Assembly (NCBI RefSeq): GCF_001420695.1
Contig: NZ_LJJB01000007.1
Span: forward strand, 2,091,463-2,155,462
Source: Brevibacillus choshinensis
Lineage (GTDB): Bacteria; Bacillota; Bacilli; Brevibacillales; Brevibacillaceae
Direction of reading: 5' to 3'
DNA: 64,000 nucleotides
Positions within the stretch are counted from its first letter, which is position 1. The number at the start of each line of letters is the position of its first letter. A program made the position numbers and the translations under genes. The notes under the pieces were generated by a model. The model was not told the DNA's origin. It did no database searches and worked only from the letters and a program-made list of their open reading frames with translations. This document shows, piece after piece, positions 1 through 8,916 of the stretch.

Positions 1-681
1 TAAGGAAAGATTGCTTTCATTTCGAATGTGGACTACAAAGCAGCCATCGTATTTAGCCGCAGCTTTGCAAATCGCTACCAGCTCGGCTTTATTGGCAAAC
101 ACACATGGTGGATACTGTATCCCAGTAGAAACACCGAACGCTCCCTGTTGCATCCCCAGCTCAACGAGTCCTGCCATCCTTTCGATTTCTTCGCTCGTTG
201 CTTCGCGCCCTTCAAACCCCAAGACAAGCGTTCGTACGTTCCCATGCGGCACCAAATAGGTCGCATTCCCCGCCAGTTGGTTTCCTTCCAAAAACTGCAG
301 GTACTCGTCAATCGAGTTCCACGACCATTCGCCAACATCGCCATTCAACCCCTTTAATTGCTGCTGCCACAGCGGCTTGGTCTCCTCGGAAACAGGCGCA
401 ACGGAAATGCCGTCCTGCCCAAACAACTCTGTCGTAACGCCTTGCAAAACCTTGATTTTATGGACGTCCGGCTTGATGCACAACAGATCGGAATGAACGT
501 GCGGATCGATAAATCCCGGGGAAACAACCAGATCCGTCGCGTCGATTTCGACTTGTCCTGTGGACTGACTCAAATCTGCCATTACTGCAATTTTTCCGTT
601 CCGAATCCCAATATCCAGCTTGGTCCACGGGTTTCCTGTTCCATCGCAAACCATTCCGTTCCGAATGAGAACGTCAAACAT
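1..681 (-). CDS. D-aminoacylase / N-acyl-D-amino-acid deacylase (5' part, runs off window)
   Basis: The minus-strand frame opens with MFDVLIRNGMVCDGTGNP and stays open for 227 codons to base 1, so the C-terminal half lies outside the window. The start ATG (679-681) has a GGAGG-like site just upstream. The protein shows the amidohydrolase N-terminal beta-sandwich start, the metal-binding PGFIDPHVHSD motif near residue 60, and the HIRNES motif close to the left edge. Both motifs are typical of D-aminoacylases, which remove acyl groups from N-acyl-D-amino acids in the cytoplasm. It lies downstream of the regulator at 818-2134 on the same strand, separated by 136 bases with no clear terminator. 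It suits the peptide-scavenging neighbourhood. Family confidence is high; exact substrate is not visible. Confidence 0.85.
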   Translation of the reverse strand, partial: MFDVLIRNGMVCDGTGNPWTKLDIGIRNGKIAVMADLSQSTGQVEIDATDLVVSPGFIDPHVHSDLLCIKPDVHKIKVLQGVTTELFGQDGISVAPVSEETKPLWQQQLKGLNGDVGEWSWNSIDEYLQFLEGNQLAGNATYLVPHGNVRTLVLGFEGREATSEEIERMAGLVELGMQQGAFGVSTGIQYPPCVFANKAELVAICKAAAKYDGCFVVHIRNESNLSL

Positions 682-817
682 GTCCTCCACCCTCTTTTTC
701 AAATATTTTGTGAATTGATGAACTGCTCCGCATTCATGTTGCCTAACTTCCAAATCAGGATCGAAACTTCAGCTTTGCTTCTTCCCGGCTGATGACACAA
801 TCGTCATGCGATAGCAC

Positions 818-2134
818 TTAATGCGCAGCACTGAGCAAGAGATCAAACAATTGCCGTGGCCTTCCTCTGCTCACAGGCTGCTCTTCACCGACGACCACCG
901 CGATTTGACATTGCTCCAATTTGCTGAGGATACGCCTCGCGCTACGGATCGTGATGCCAAATGCGTTTGCCAACTCTGCCGCCGTCACCTTGGAGCTGCC
1001 GTAGTTATGGCAATACGAGATCAACTTGTTGATGGTGCCTACGCTCAAGCCCGTCTGTCGGGCAAGGTGCAATCGCTCGGGATCGTCGCTGCGGACCGAA
1101 TATTCAAACTGGACTTCTTTTCCGGACAGACCCACTACGTTACCGTCATGAATCACGATAAAACAGCTCCGTCCCCCGCTCGCTTTCGCTTTTGCCAGCG
1201 CTTCCCGTGCCTTGCTTTCCGCCTCGTTTGCCGTACGGCCAAGACCGATGCCGATGCTGGCCGTCAAATTAAGCTGATTGACCACCTGGTCCAATAACGG
1301 GTAATGGCTGTAGTTATGGGTCGTCCTTTCAATAACGCCACGAGTGGTAACAAAGGTGATCTCATCCCGCTCTGACCAATTCATGAGCGCTTGAATTTCT
1401 TCACCGTAGTCAATCAGGATTTGTTGGACTGCCAATTTTTTGCGCTGATTATCGTATTCGGATGTATTCCGGTTGTGCGATAAGCTATCCAGGCTGATGA
1501 TCACGATGGCCAATTGCGTATCTTTGAGCTGAACGCTTTTTCCTTCCAGAAGTGCTTGAGACAAGCAATCATGGATCAGCATTTTGGATGGAACGATCCG
1601 ATAGCAAGGCAATCCTCTTTCAATTAATTGTTTATGTACGGCATTCACGCAGGTGAAAATGGCATCAATCTCGCCATTTTGCCACAACCCGTAATGGAAC
1701 TGCATGATCTCTTCCGTTTCCAGATCAGTGTGATAATCCATCACATGCATCTTCTCGAAACAGATTTCCAATTCATCCAACCGCTCCATGACCTCCTCTT
1801 TGCGTAAAATGTCGATGCTAAACCGCAACCGCTCATCTGCACATTTTTTATCGCGCAACCACTGAAAAAACGCGCGGTACAGGCTGGTTCCGTTGTGTGG
1901 GAGAAAGATCATCGGTTTCTGTGCTTCTACATGCTCCCGAGCAATCTGATACGGCATCGGGCCAGCAAATAACAAGACATCCGCTTCTTCACTGCTTTTA
2001 CGGGCAAGCTCCGCTGTTTCTTTTACATTTTTGTAACCAAACGGGATTAAAGATAAATTCGGAAAGGATCGGGCAACTTGGAGGACATCCTCGACCAAAT
2101 CATGTGGGCCGATAAAGGCTACTTTAATTTCCAT
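818..2134 (-). CDS. Transcriptional regulator with GGDEF/GTP-cyclohydrolase-III-like domain and C-terminal helix-turn-helix
   Basis: 438 residues. The N-terminal third (MEIKVAFIGPHDLVEDVLQ) looks like a receptor-type alpha/beta domain. Residues about 285-325 contain TASIGIGLGRTANEAESKA, a pattern seen in cyclase-fold (GGDEF or GTP cyclohydrolase III-like) domains of Bacillota regulators; no catalytic GGDEF signature is present, so it probably binds rather than makes a nucleotide. The last about 80 residues (TAAELANAFGITIRSARRIL) form a winged helix-turn-helix. It precedes the D-aminoacylase gene on the same strand and probably controls it. The ligand is unknown. The start has only a moderate RBS (aaagcaggtgacatgaaac). 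No signal peptide, so cytoplasmic. Confidence 0.6.
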   Translation of the reverse strand: MEIKVAFIGPHDLVEDVLQVARSFPNLSLIPFGYKNVKETAELARKSSEEADVLLFAGPMPYQIAREHVEAQKPMIFLPHNGTSLYRAFFQWLRDKKCADERLRFSIDILRKEEVMERLDELEICFEKMHVMDYHTDLETEEIMQFHYGLWQNGEIDAIFTCVNAVHKQLIERGLPCYRIVPSKMLIHDCLSQALLEGKSVQLKDTQLAIVIISLDSLSHNRNTSEYDNQRKKLAVQQILIDYGEEIQALMNWSERDEITFVTTRGVIERTTHNYSHYPLLDQVVNQLNLTASIGIGLGRTANEAESKAREALAKAKASGGRSCFIVIHDGNVVGLSGKEVQFEYSVRSDDPERLHLARQTGLSVGTINKLISYCHNYGSSKVTAAELANAFGITIRSARRILSKLEQCQIAVVVGEEQPVSRGRPRQLFDLLLSAAH

Positions 2135-2792
2135 GTTTCATGTCACCTGCTTTCTTTTGTGCGATCTTTGGTGCACAGGGAATATGTGTTAATAGTTGAG
2201 TTCAATTGAAGATATTTTATAATTTTTAGAATTAGCTGAATATTTTATTTATATCTTACGTTTAGTACCTATTATCGGTCAACGACCGTAATTGGTGTTT
2301 AATTATACGATAGATATAAGTGGACAGCCCGCATTGTGTACTTGGGAAAAATGAAGGTTCATCAAGACGTTTATACAAAACCTTAGGGCTGTATAAATAA
2401 GAAACCACTTGTCAACGTCCCCCAACCAAATACAGTCCCGCTTCGTTAATTAACGGCGGGGAAGTAAAACGTTAGGGTATGTTAACAAGTGGCAGATCAG
2501 CACAAGGCAAATGCGAAAACTTGGCTACGCTGCTTAAAGCACCAAATCTTTGGGAGATTGATCAGGCCGGATAGGGTCTAAAGAATATACCAATGTTTGT
2601 ATCGCTTGGGCGAAATACTCGAAACTACTGAAAAATACAAAGAAATAATATTTTTCTTTCTAATTTTCTTTCTAACGATTTTCCCATTGAATTCGTGGTT
2701 GGTATAACATATTCTTTCTGTACATACCGCATTTTATTTGTCTAGGACTCTCGAAAGCGTAGTGCAATTACAACACAGAAAGGGAGAATGCG
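2135..2792. other. 658-bp intergenic region with a long imperfect inverted repeat
   Basis: Between the regulator (leftward) and the kinase (rightward) no protein gene is supported. At 2405-2416 ccacttgtcaac pairs with gttaacaagtgg at 2481-2492 (one mismatch). Inside it cccgc/gcggg arms enclose a perfect 12-bp palindrome cgttaattaacg (2444-2455). The result is a nested cruciform or RNA structure of about 88 bases. It could be a remnant of a mobile element end or a structured leader; no coding sense is seen. The rest is AT-rich promoter-like sequence for the two divergent genes. Confidence 0.45.
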
Positions 2793-4067
2793 ATGATTCA
2801 GATCCTGTTATTAAACACGCTAATCATTCTAGTTTCTACCTTCTTCTATCAATTTTTTTGGTTGGATAAAAGAAGAACACCTGCAACCAACCACCTATTG
2901 ATCTCCTTCCTTGCTTCAGTGACGCTTGTCCTTTGCCTGACTTTTCCCTTCCGTTCACAGTCAGGCTACATTTACGACCTGCGCATCATTCCACTACTTA
3001 TCAGTTTTTTCTACGGCGGATATCGAAGTTTCCTCGTTGTCTCCGCAGTCTATCTGGCCTACCGCTTTTATTTAGGAGGAGTCGGATTTTACTCGTCAAC
3101 CTTCATATTTATCCTGATGCTTCCGATCACCGTTAACATCGCTTTATCCTACAAGAAACGTACGAGAAAGCAGAAAATGATGAGTGGAATGGCACTTGTC
3201 TTTATTTGGTACCTCTTTGTTATGGCTATAAAGCTGTATCGGGATATGATAATTGTTGGATCTAGCGAATTGACTATTTCGTTTTGGGCCTCTATTATTT
3301 TGATCAACGTAATAACCATGTGGATGACAATTTATTGGATTGAGGGAATGATTGAGAAGCATAAAATGGCGATTGAAGTGCAAAGAGGGGAAAAGATGAG
3401 CGCTATGAACCAGCTTGCCGCCGCATTAGCACATGAAGTCCGCAATCCGCTCACTGCGGTCCACGGTTTTATCCAGTTGCTTTTAAAAGATGAGATTCCG
3501 GAAGAACGAAGGAACGAATATTTGCAGATCATGCTGCATGAATGCAATCAAGTTCAAGCTGTGATTACCGAGTATTTGTCATGGGCAAAGCCGCAAATGG
3601 AAGAGACTTGTCAATTTGACATAGGACAACTGATCGATCAAAGCATACATATCACCACTCCGTACGCCCAGTCTAACAACGTGGAAATTCGCAGCACCAT
3701 TGAGCCTTCCCTATCCTTCACAAGCAATCCATGTAAAATAAAACAATGCTTGATAAATATGATGAAGAACGGGATTGAGGCAATGAAGATCGGCGGGCTG
3801 CTACAAGTAAACGCCAGAAAAATGGATGACTATTTGGTAATCGAGATCATTGACACGGGTGTCGGCATGACGCAAGCAGAACTTAACCGACTAGGAATGC
3901 CGTTTTACTCCACCAAGGAGAAAGGAACAGGACTCGGCACCATGATTAGTTATCGAATTATCGAGGGGGTCAACGGTAAAATAAATGTAAAGAGTGAAAA
4001 AGGAAAAGGCACGTGTTTTACGATTTTTTTGCCTGCTGACTCATCCAGCACCCGTCTTACGTCCTGA
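2793..4067 (+). CDS. Membrane sensor histidine kinase, KinB-like (5TM-LYT type)
   Basis: 424 residues. About six hydrophobic segments fill residues 1-190 (LYT-type five-helix sensor, with the LRIIPLLISFFYGGYRS stretch). The catalytic core follows: H-box ALAHEVRNPLTAVHGF with phospho-accepting His near residue 212, N-box NMMKNGIEA, G1 DTGVGM and G2 GTGLG. The length and layout match sporulation kinases KinB/KinC of Bacillales, which phosphorylate Spo0F directly and have no partner response regulator nearby; none is adjacent here either. RBS aaagggag sits 6 bases before ATG. The stimulus is unknown. Sporulation role is inference from family resemblance. Confidence 0.85.
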   Translation: MIQILLLNTLIILVSTFFYQFFWLDKRRTPATNHLLISFLASVTLVLCLTFPFRSQSGYIYDLRIIPLLISFFYGGYRSFLVVSAVYLAYRFYLGGVGFYSSTFIFILMLPITVNIALSYKKRTRKQKMMSGMALVFIWYLFVMAIKLYRDMIIVGSSELTISFWASIILINVITMWMTIYWIEGMIEKHKMAIEVQRGEKMSAMNQLAAALAHEVRNPLTAVHGFIQLLLKDEIPEERRNEYLQIMLHECNQVQAVITEYLSWAKPQMEETCQFDIGQLIDQSIHITTPYAQSNNVEIRSTIEPSLSFTSNPCKIKQCLINMMKNGIEAMKIGGLLQVNARKMDDYLVIEIIDTGVGMTQAELNRLGMPFYSTKEKGTGLGTMISYRIIEGVNGKINVKSEKGKGTCFTIFLPADSSSTRLTS

Positions 4068-4139
4068 CTTGTGTTTCTCCTATGTCTTAGAAACCTCTTT
4101 CCCGCTGATATCATCGCTATCCCTTAGGAGCTGCATCCG

Positions 4140-4268
4140 ATGCTGACACAGCAGAACATCTCGCGCGGCGGGCTGGCCAGTCTGGAGTTATTGGTCAAGG
4201 AAGTCTATTTGAACGAGGAGAACAAAGAACTAACCCGGGTGTTATGCGAAAATAAAGCTTTTGACTGA
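4140..4268 (+). CDS. Possible 42-residue ORF or gene remnant ending inside a repeat
   Basis: A short frame MLTQQNISRGGLASLELL with taggag 9 bases upstream. Its last six codons are supplied by the dispersed repeat copy that starts near 4243, so the frame may be an older gene truncated by that repeat. No family was recognised. The sequence is charged and probably helical (EENKELTRVL). Confidence 0.25.
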   Translation: MLTQQNISRGGLASLELLVKEVYLNEENKELTRVLCENKAFD

Positions 4269-4330
4269 TCCGAGCAAAGAAAACAGCGGCAGACTAGGAA
4301 GAGAAAATAAAGTCCTAGAATGCCGCGATT
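4243..4330 (+). repeat. Copy of the aataaag...ttagactg hairpin repeat, doubling as terminator
   Basis: Contains gcggcagactagga paired with tcctagaatgccgc around a short AT loop, followed by gattttt. It aligns over about 80 bases with copies at 26979-27061 and 48653-48735 (flanking gaaaataa...gactgatcc block, then the hairpin). It lies about 200 bases past the kinase stop and could terminate that transcript. The rest of 4331-4510 holds nothing recognisable. Confidence 0.6.
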
Positions 4331-4510
4331 TTTGCTTTATGGGTAGCACGTATAGGAGATTAATCCTTTTTGGTTGTTGCACCAGCCCAGCCCATTTCTT
4401 ATGTTGAAGGAACGCAATTTTAAAGTTGACTAATTTGATATATAGCATAGGCACTGCCTTTTTTTTAAAACCCTTTGGCTGGGTCCATTTTCCTCTTCGT
4501 TTAGAATCCG

Positions 4511-5692
4511 TTAACTACATATCAACGATTCCAAATCCCTCGGATAAAAAGTAAGGAATTCCATTCCGGTCTCCGTCACAACTACCGTATCAGAGTGGCG
4601 GAAACCACCTAATCCCTTGACAAAAATCCCCGGCTCGACGGAAAAAACCATTCCCGGCTTCAATATGGTATGATCACCCAAATCAAAGAATGGCGCTTCA
4701 TGGCCTAACAAACCGATTGCATGACCTGAATGATGTGGGCAGTACTCACGCAGATTGTTCTCTTGGATGAAACGCTGCACTTCATCATCTACTTTTGATG
4801 CCGGAATATGGGGCTTGATCGCACCGAAAGCAACCTCCTGTGCTTGCTTCATCAGATGAAAAAAATGTTCTTGTTCAGGACTCACTTCTTCCACAAACAT
4901 AGTTCGCTCTAGTTCGCTTTTGTAGCCCCAGACATCAGCCAATGCCGCTGTTACCAAGTTGTTCCCCTTCTTCATAACGATGTTTTGGGTAAAGGAATGG
5001 GGGTACGCTGACATGGGACCTACCTGGCCACGAAAAAAGGCATTGGCTGGCGTTCCGTGCGGCTTGTAAGAAGGTCCTAGTGCATCCGCCATAATCAAAG
5101 TCGCCTCCATAGTCGCCCGAGCGGAAACCTCAATTTCCCTCATACCGACTGCAGAGTAATCTTGCAGCAATTGATGCGCGAGGTTTGCCCAACGGCAAGA
5201 TTCCCGAATTAATTCGATCTCTGCTACAGATTTCACGAATCGCATCTCCTCTACCCAGCCTTCAAGAGAGCCTTTCTCCTGGAGGTGGATCAGGGAAGAA
5301 AACGCCGGTCCACAATAGCCCATCGATGAACCATATCCGTCCGTATCCAATCCAAGCCGCTTTCCCTCAAAATGGGTTTCCTGCAACAAGTCCTTCAAGT
5401 ACTCCATCGGATGACGAAGAGATGGATATTCGGGATAGCTGTGGACGTGATCTACATATGCAGTGCTCTCCGCATGTTCACGTTCCAATTCAGGTACAAA
5501 CAAATGGGTTTGTTGGCCAGGGTCAACTAGAAACGCAATTGGACGTTCCGTTGGGAGAAAATGGAATCCCGTCAAATAGAAGATATCTGCCACACGAAAT
5601 AATACCGCGCCATCTAGCTTAGACTGCTGCAATCTTGTCTGAAAAACAGCTTGTCTTTGCATAATTTCCGATTTGGATATGGATAACAGCAT
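4511..5692 (-). CDS. M24-fold (creatinase/prolidase-like) protein, paralogue 1
   Basis: 393 residues, with an N-terminal creatinase_N domain (about 1-150) and a C-terminal pita-bread domain. The His motif HHSGHAIGLLGHEAPF and glutamate SVEPGIF are present. The other metal ligands differ from aminopeptidase P or prolidase: the first Asp position is Ala, the second is Glu (GYKSELERT), and the last Glu is His (GGFRHSDTV). Creatinase, a metal-free member of the fold, also lacks the metal set, so hydrolysis without two metals, or a different substrate, is possible. It is the last gene of the peptide-transport operon, 26 bases after its paralogue at 5719-6900, with which it shares most motifs. Probably cytoplasmic. 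Confidence 0.8.
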   Translation of the reverse strand: MLLSISKSEIMQRQAVFQTRLQQSKLDGAVLFRVADIFYLTGFHFLPTERPIAFLVDPGQQTHLFVPELEREHAESTAYVDHVHSYPEYPSLRHPMEYLKDLLQETHFEGKRLGLDTDGYGSSMGYCGPAFSSLIHLQEKGSLEGWVEEMRFVKSVAEIELIRESCRWANLAHQLLQDYSAVGMREIEVSARATMEATLIMADALGPSYKPHGTPANAFFRGQVGPMSAYPHSFTQNIVMKKGNNLVTAALADVWGYKSELERTMFVEEVSPEQEHFFHLMKQAQEVAFGAIKPHIPASKVDDEVQRFIQENNLREYCPHHSGHAIGLLGHEAPFFDLGDHTILKPGMVFSVEPGIFVKGLGGFRHSDTVVVTETGMEFLTFYPRDLESLICS

Positions 5693-5718
5693 GAGTCATA
5701 CACTCCTTTTCATTCGAT

Positions 5719-6900
5719 TTACTTACAAATGAGAGATTCCAGATTGCGTGGATAATAGGTAAGAATCTCAATGCCATTATCTGTAACGAGTACCGTATCC
5801 GAATGGCGAAAGCCTCCCAGTCCTTTCACATAAATTCCTGGTTCAACAGTAAACACCATCCCCGACTGCATGATCGTGGAATCGCCCATATCTAAAAACG
5901 GGGCTTCATGCCCAAGAATCCCGATGGAATGCCCCACGTGACAAAGGGTGAGGTGCTCGATTCCATTATCTTGGTAGTATCGTTGAACCGCCCTTTCCAC
6001 TTCTGAGCAGGAAATCCCCGCCTTCATTACCTGAAATGCGACTTCCTGCGCTCCCTTCATAAGGGAAAAGTACTCTTCTTGTTTATCGTTCACTTCGGTC
6101 ATGAACATGGTACGTTCTAGTTCAGACTTATATCCCCAAACGTCTGCCGAAGCCTGGCTGATTAACACATCTCCTCGTTTGATCACCGCATTAGAGGTAA
6201 CCGAGTGAGGCAGAGCACTGTCTTCACCGATTTGCCCACGGTAAAAAGCATGTGCTGGGTTGCCGTGCGGCGTATATCTTGAGCCGAGCGTTTTACTCAT
6301 CGCCAGTGTGGCATCAAACGTGGCACGACTAGAGATTTCAATTTCTCTCAGACCTTCCTTCGTATACTTCTGCAGATATTGATGAGCCAAATTGGCCCAG
6401 CGGCAAGATTCACGGATCAATTCGATTTCCGTTGACGATTTGATCATTCTCATCGTTTCTACCAGACTTTTTATGGACACATAGCTCGCTTGATTAAACA
6501 CCTCTTCTATCTTTGGACCGCGATAGCCCATAGTCGAGCTATATCCAGGTGCATCCATGCCGATTACCTTATTGGCAAGTCCCAATTCCAACAACAGTTG
6601 ACGGAAATGCTCCATTGGATGAGAAATGGAGGGATACTCATAATAATCACGGACATGATCCACATAGGCGAAATTTTCTGCATGGTCCTTCTCCATCTCA
6701 GGCAAAAACAGATGACTCTGCTGTTTGGTGTCCATCAGAAAAACGATCGGTCGCTCCGTTGGAAAAAAGTTGAAACCGGTCAAATAAAATATATCCGCTC
6801 CACCAAACAGGATAGCCGCATCGATATGTTTTTCTATCAACTTCTCAGCAAAACGTCTTTGGCGTTCCTTGATTTCTTCTTTGGAAATGGATAATTGCAT
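5719..6900 (-). CDS. M24-fold (creatinase/prolidase-like) protein, paralogue 2
   Basis: 393 residues, the same length as its downstream twin, clearly a tandem duplicate (shared ADVWGYKSELERTMF, GHEAPF and GGFRHSDTV). The metal site shows the same departures from canonical M24: Gln at the first Asp position, Glu for the second Asp, His for the last Glu; the His and the first Glu (CHVGHSIG, TVEPGIYV) are kept. Only 14 bases separate it from the ATPase gene upstream, so it is co-transcribed with the transporter. A role in cleaving or modifying an imported peptide or amide is inferred from the operon. Divergence between the twins suggests related but different substrates. Confidence 0.8.
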   Translation of the reverse strand: MQLSISKEEIKERQRRFAEKLIEKHIDAAILFGGADIFYLTGFNFFPTERPIVFLMDTKQQSHLFLPEMEKDHAENFAYVDHVRDYYEYPSISHPMEHFRQLLLELGLANKVIGMDAPGYSSTMGYRGPKIEEVFNQASYVSIKSLVETMRMIKSSTEIELIRESCRWANLAHQYLQKYTKEGLREIEISSRATFDATLAMSKTLGSRYTPHGNPAHAFYRGQIGEDSALPHSVTSNAVIKRGDVLISQASADVWGYKSELERTMFMTEVNDKQEEYFSLMKGAQEVAFQVMKAGISCSEVERAVQRYYQDNGIEHLTLCHVGHSIGILGHEAPFLDMGDSTIMQSGMVFTVEPGIYVKGLGGFRHSDTVLVTDNGIEILTYYPRNLESLICK

Positions 6901-6914
6901 GAAGTTCCCTCATT

Positions 6915-7901
6915 TCAGACATTTTTTGGATGATCCACGTATAGATGGCACCGAACAGTATGTCCATTCTCTAATTGCATGACAGGTGGCGATGTGTGCT
7001 CGCAAATCGCCATGACCATTGGGCAACGGGGATGAAACGCGCAGCCGGTGGGTGGATTGGAGGGGCTGGGCACATCCCCTTTCAGAATAATCCGATCATT
7101 CTTTTCGTCCGGATGACGCTTGGGAATAGCCGATATAAGCGACTGGGTGTAAGGATGTTTGGGTGCTGCAAACAGTTCTTCCGCTTCCGCCAACTCCACA
7201 ATTCTGCCCAGATACATGACTGCGATCCGGTCCGAAATGTGTTTCACCACGCCCAGATCATGCGAGATAAACAAATAGGCGAGATTGAGCTCTTTTTGCA
7301 ATTGAAGCAACAGATTTATTACCTGGGACTGAACAGAGATATCCAGTGCGGAAACGGGTTCGTCGGCAACAATTAGTTTAGGTTTCAATATGACTGCACG
7401 GGCAATTGCAATTCGTTGTCGCTGACCACCGGAAAATTCATGAGGATACTTGTCTAGATGATATTCCGCCAATCCCACGATTTCTAGAAAGCGCTTCACC
7501 ATCCCCAATCGCTCAGAAGCCTGACCGATGCCATGGACTCGAAGTGGTTCCAATAAGATCTGTCGCACCGTTTTCTTTGGATTCAATGAAGCAAACGGAT
7601 CCTGAAAAACCATCTGCATTTCCCGCCGAAGCTGCCGCATCTCTTCATACGCGAGTTGACCGATATCTTGTCCTTCAAAATGAATACTTCCTGCCGTATG
7701 CCCATATAGGCGCAAGATGGTTTTTCCCGTTGTCGATTTGCCGCAGCCGCTTTCTCCAACCAGCGAAAGCGTTTCTCCCCGATACAACGCGAATGAAATA
7801 TCGTCTACCGCCTTGACGATTCCTTTCGGCTTTGCCCATCCCTGATTGCTCTCGTAATATTTTTTGAGTCCCCTAACCTCCAGCAACGGTAGCCTCTCCA
7901 T
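6915..7901 (-). CDS. Peptide ABC transporter ATP-binding protein (DppF/OppF family)
   Basis: 328 residues. Walker [11 protein letters not shown]-loop FQDPFASLNP, signature SGGQRQR, Walker B LIVADEPVSALD and the C-terminal oligopeptide/dipeptide extension with GCAFHPRCP (Cys-rich, as in OppF/DppF proteins that carry an iron-sulfur site). It forms the ATPase pair with the next gene upstream, which it overlaps by 29 bases; a start a little further in is possible. Cytoplasmic face of the membrane. It powers import of peptides delivered by the lipoprotein at 10770-12317. Confidence 0.92.
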   Translation of the reverse strand: MERLPLLEVRGLKKYYESNQGWAKPKGIVKAVDDISFALYRGETLSLVGESGCGKSTTGKTILRLYGHTAGSIHFEGQDIGQLAYEEMRQLRREMQMVFQDPFASLNPKKTVRQILLEPLRVHGIGQASERLGMVKRFLEIVGLAEYHLDKYPHEFSGGQRQRIAIARAVILKPKLIVADEPVSALDISVQSQVINLLLQLQKELNLAYLFISHDLGVVKHISDRIAVMYLGRIVELAEAEELFAAPKHPYTQSLISAIPKRHPDEKNDRIILKGDVPSPSNPPTGCAFHPRCPMVMAICEHTSPPVMQLENGHTVRCHLYVDHPKNV

Positions 7902-8916
7902 ATGCTCCGCCTCCTACATTCGTGTCATAAATCCAACAGCGACAATATTGGTTTTCCGTGACATACATGTCTGGAAGCTTGATCTCACATACCGGTTTGA
8001 CATTAGGGCAGCGCGGAGCGAATGCACACCCTGGAGGCAATTCGTTCGGTCGAGGAACACTTCCCTTGATGGATTGCAGTTGCTGTTTACGTCCATTTTC
8101 CGTCGGTAAGGAACTAAGCAAGCCCTTCGTATACGGATGCTTGGGCCGATCGAACAGATCTCGCACCTCTGCTACTTCTACCACTTGACCAGCATACATG
8201 ACTGCCACCCTGTCGCACATTTCCGCCACTACGCCAAGGTCATGCGTTATTAACATGACGGCCATCCCATTTTCCTGTTTCATCGCTCTCATGAGTTCAA
8301 GTATTTGCGCCTGTATCGTGACATCCAGCGCAGTAGTTGGCTCATCTGCGATCAACAGTTGAGGTTCACCAAGCATAGCCAATGCAATCATGACGCGTTG
8401 CCTCATTCCGCCCGACAGCTGATGGGGGTATTCATCCACAATTTGCTCAGCGCGCGGAATGCCAACCTTACGCAGCATCTCGATAATGCGCTCCCTTCGC
8501 TCCCGCTTACTCAGCCGTTTGTGCTGGCGTAAGGGTTCCACCAATTGCTGTGCAATGGTAAACACAGGATTAAGCGATGTCATTGGCTCCTGGAAAATAA
8601 TAGAGATTTCGTTACCTCTTACCTTGCGCATTTCTTTATCGCTCAACGTTGTCAATTCTTTGCCGCGAAAACGAATGGAGCCTCCCGATATGGTAGCAAC
8701 CGCTTCAGGCAGCAGTCCCATGATCGACATGGAGGTGACGCTCTTCCCGCAACCTGACTCCCCTACTAGTCCCAGCGTCTCTCCTTCGCGCACAGTCAAG
8801 TCGATAGCGTTCACTACCTGCAACACACCTCTAGGCGTATCAAATTCGATTCGTAGCTTGCTGATTTCCAGTATCGGATTGGAATTCGCCAAGACGCTAG
8901 CCCCCTTACCTCCCAT
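7873..8916 (-). CDS. Peptide ABC transporter ATP-binding protein (DppD/OppD family)
   Basis: 347 residues. Walker [20 protein letters not shown], signature LSGGMRQR, Walker [13 protein letters not shown], and the C-terminal GCAFAPRCP motif. The C-terminus is about 20 residues longer than in many DppD proteins (GGGAYGEATVAGG) and reads into the downstream gene's start. It overlaps the permease gene upstream by 11 bases, a sign of translational coupling. It partners DppF in the ATPase heterodimer. Confidence 0.92.
   Translation of the reverse strand: MGGKGASVLANSNPILEISKLRIEFDTPRGVLQVVNAIDLTVREGETLGLVGESGCGKSVTSMSIMGLLPEAVATISGGSIRFRGKELTTLSDKEMRKVRGNEISIIFQEPMTSLNPVFTIAQQLVEPLRQHKRLSKRERRERIIEMLRKVGIPRAEQIVDEYPHQLSGGMRQRVMIALAMLGEPQLLIADEPTTALDVTIQAQILELMRAMKQENGMAVMLITHDLGVVAEMCDRVAVMYAGQVVEVAEVRDLFDRPKHPYTKGLLSSLPTENGRKQQLQSIKGSVPRPNELPPGCAFAPRCPNVKPVCEIKLPDMYVTENQYCRCWIYDTNVGGGAYGEATVAGG

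Noticed and set aside
821-1297. 158-codon plus-strand frame
   Set aside because: It lies antisense inside the regulator gene, whose protein has clear domain motifs; no family resemblance on this strand.
2793-4067. Two-component operon
   Set aside because: No response regulator gene is next to the kinase; treated as an orphan KinB-like kinase.
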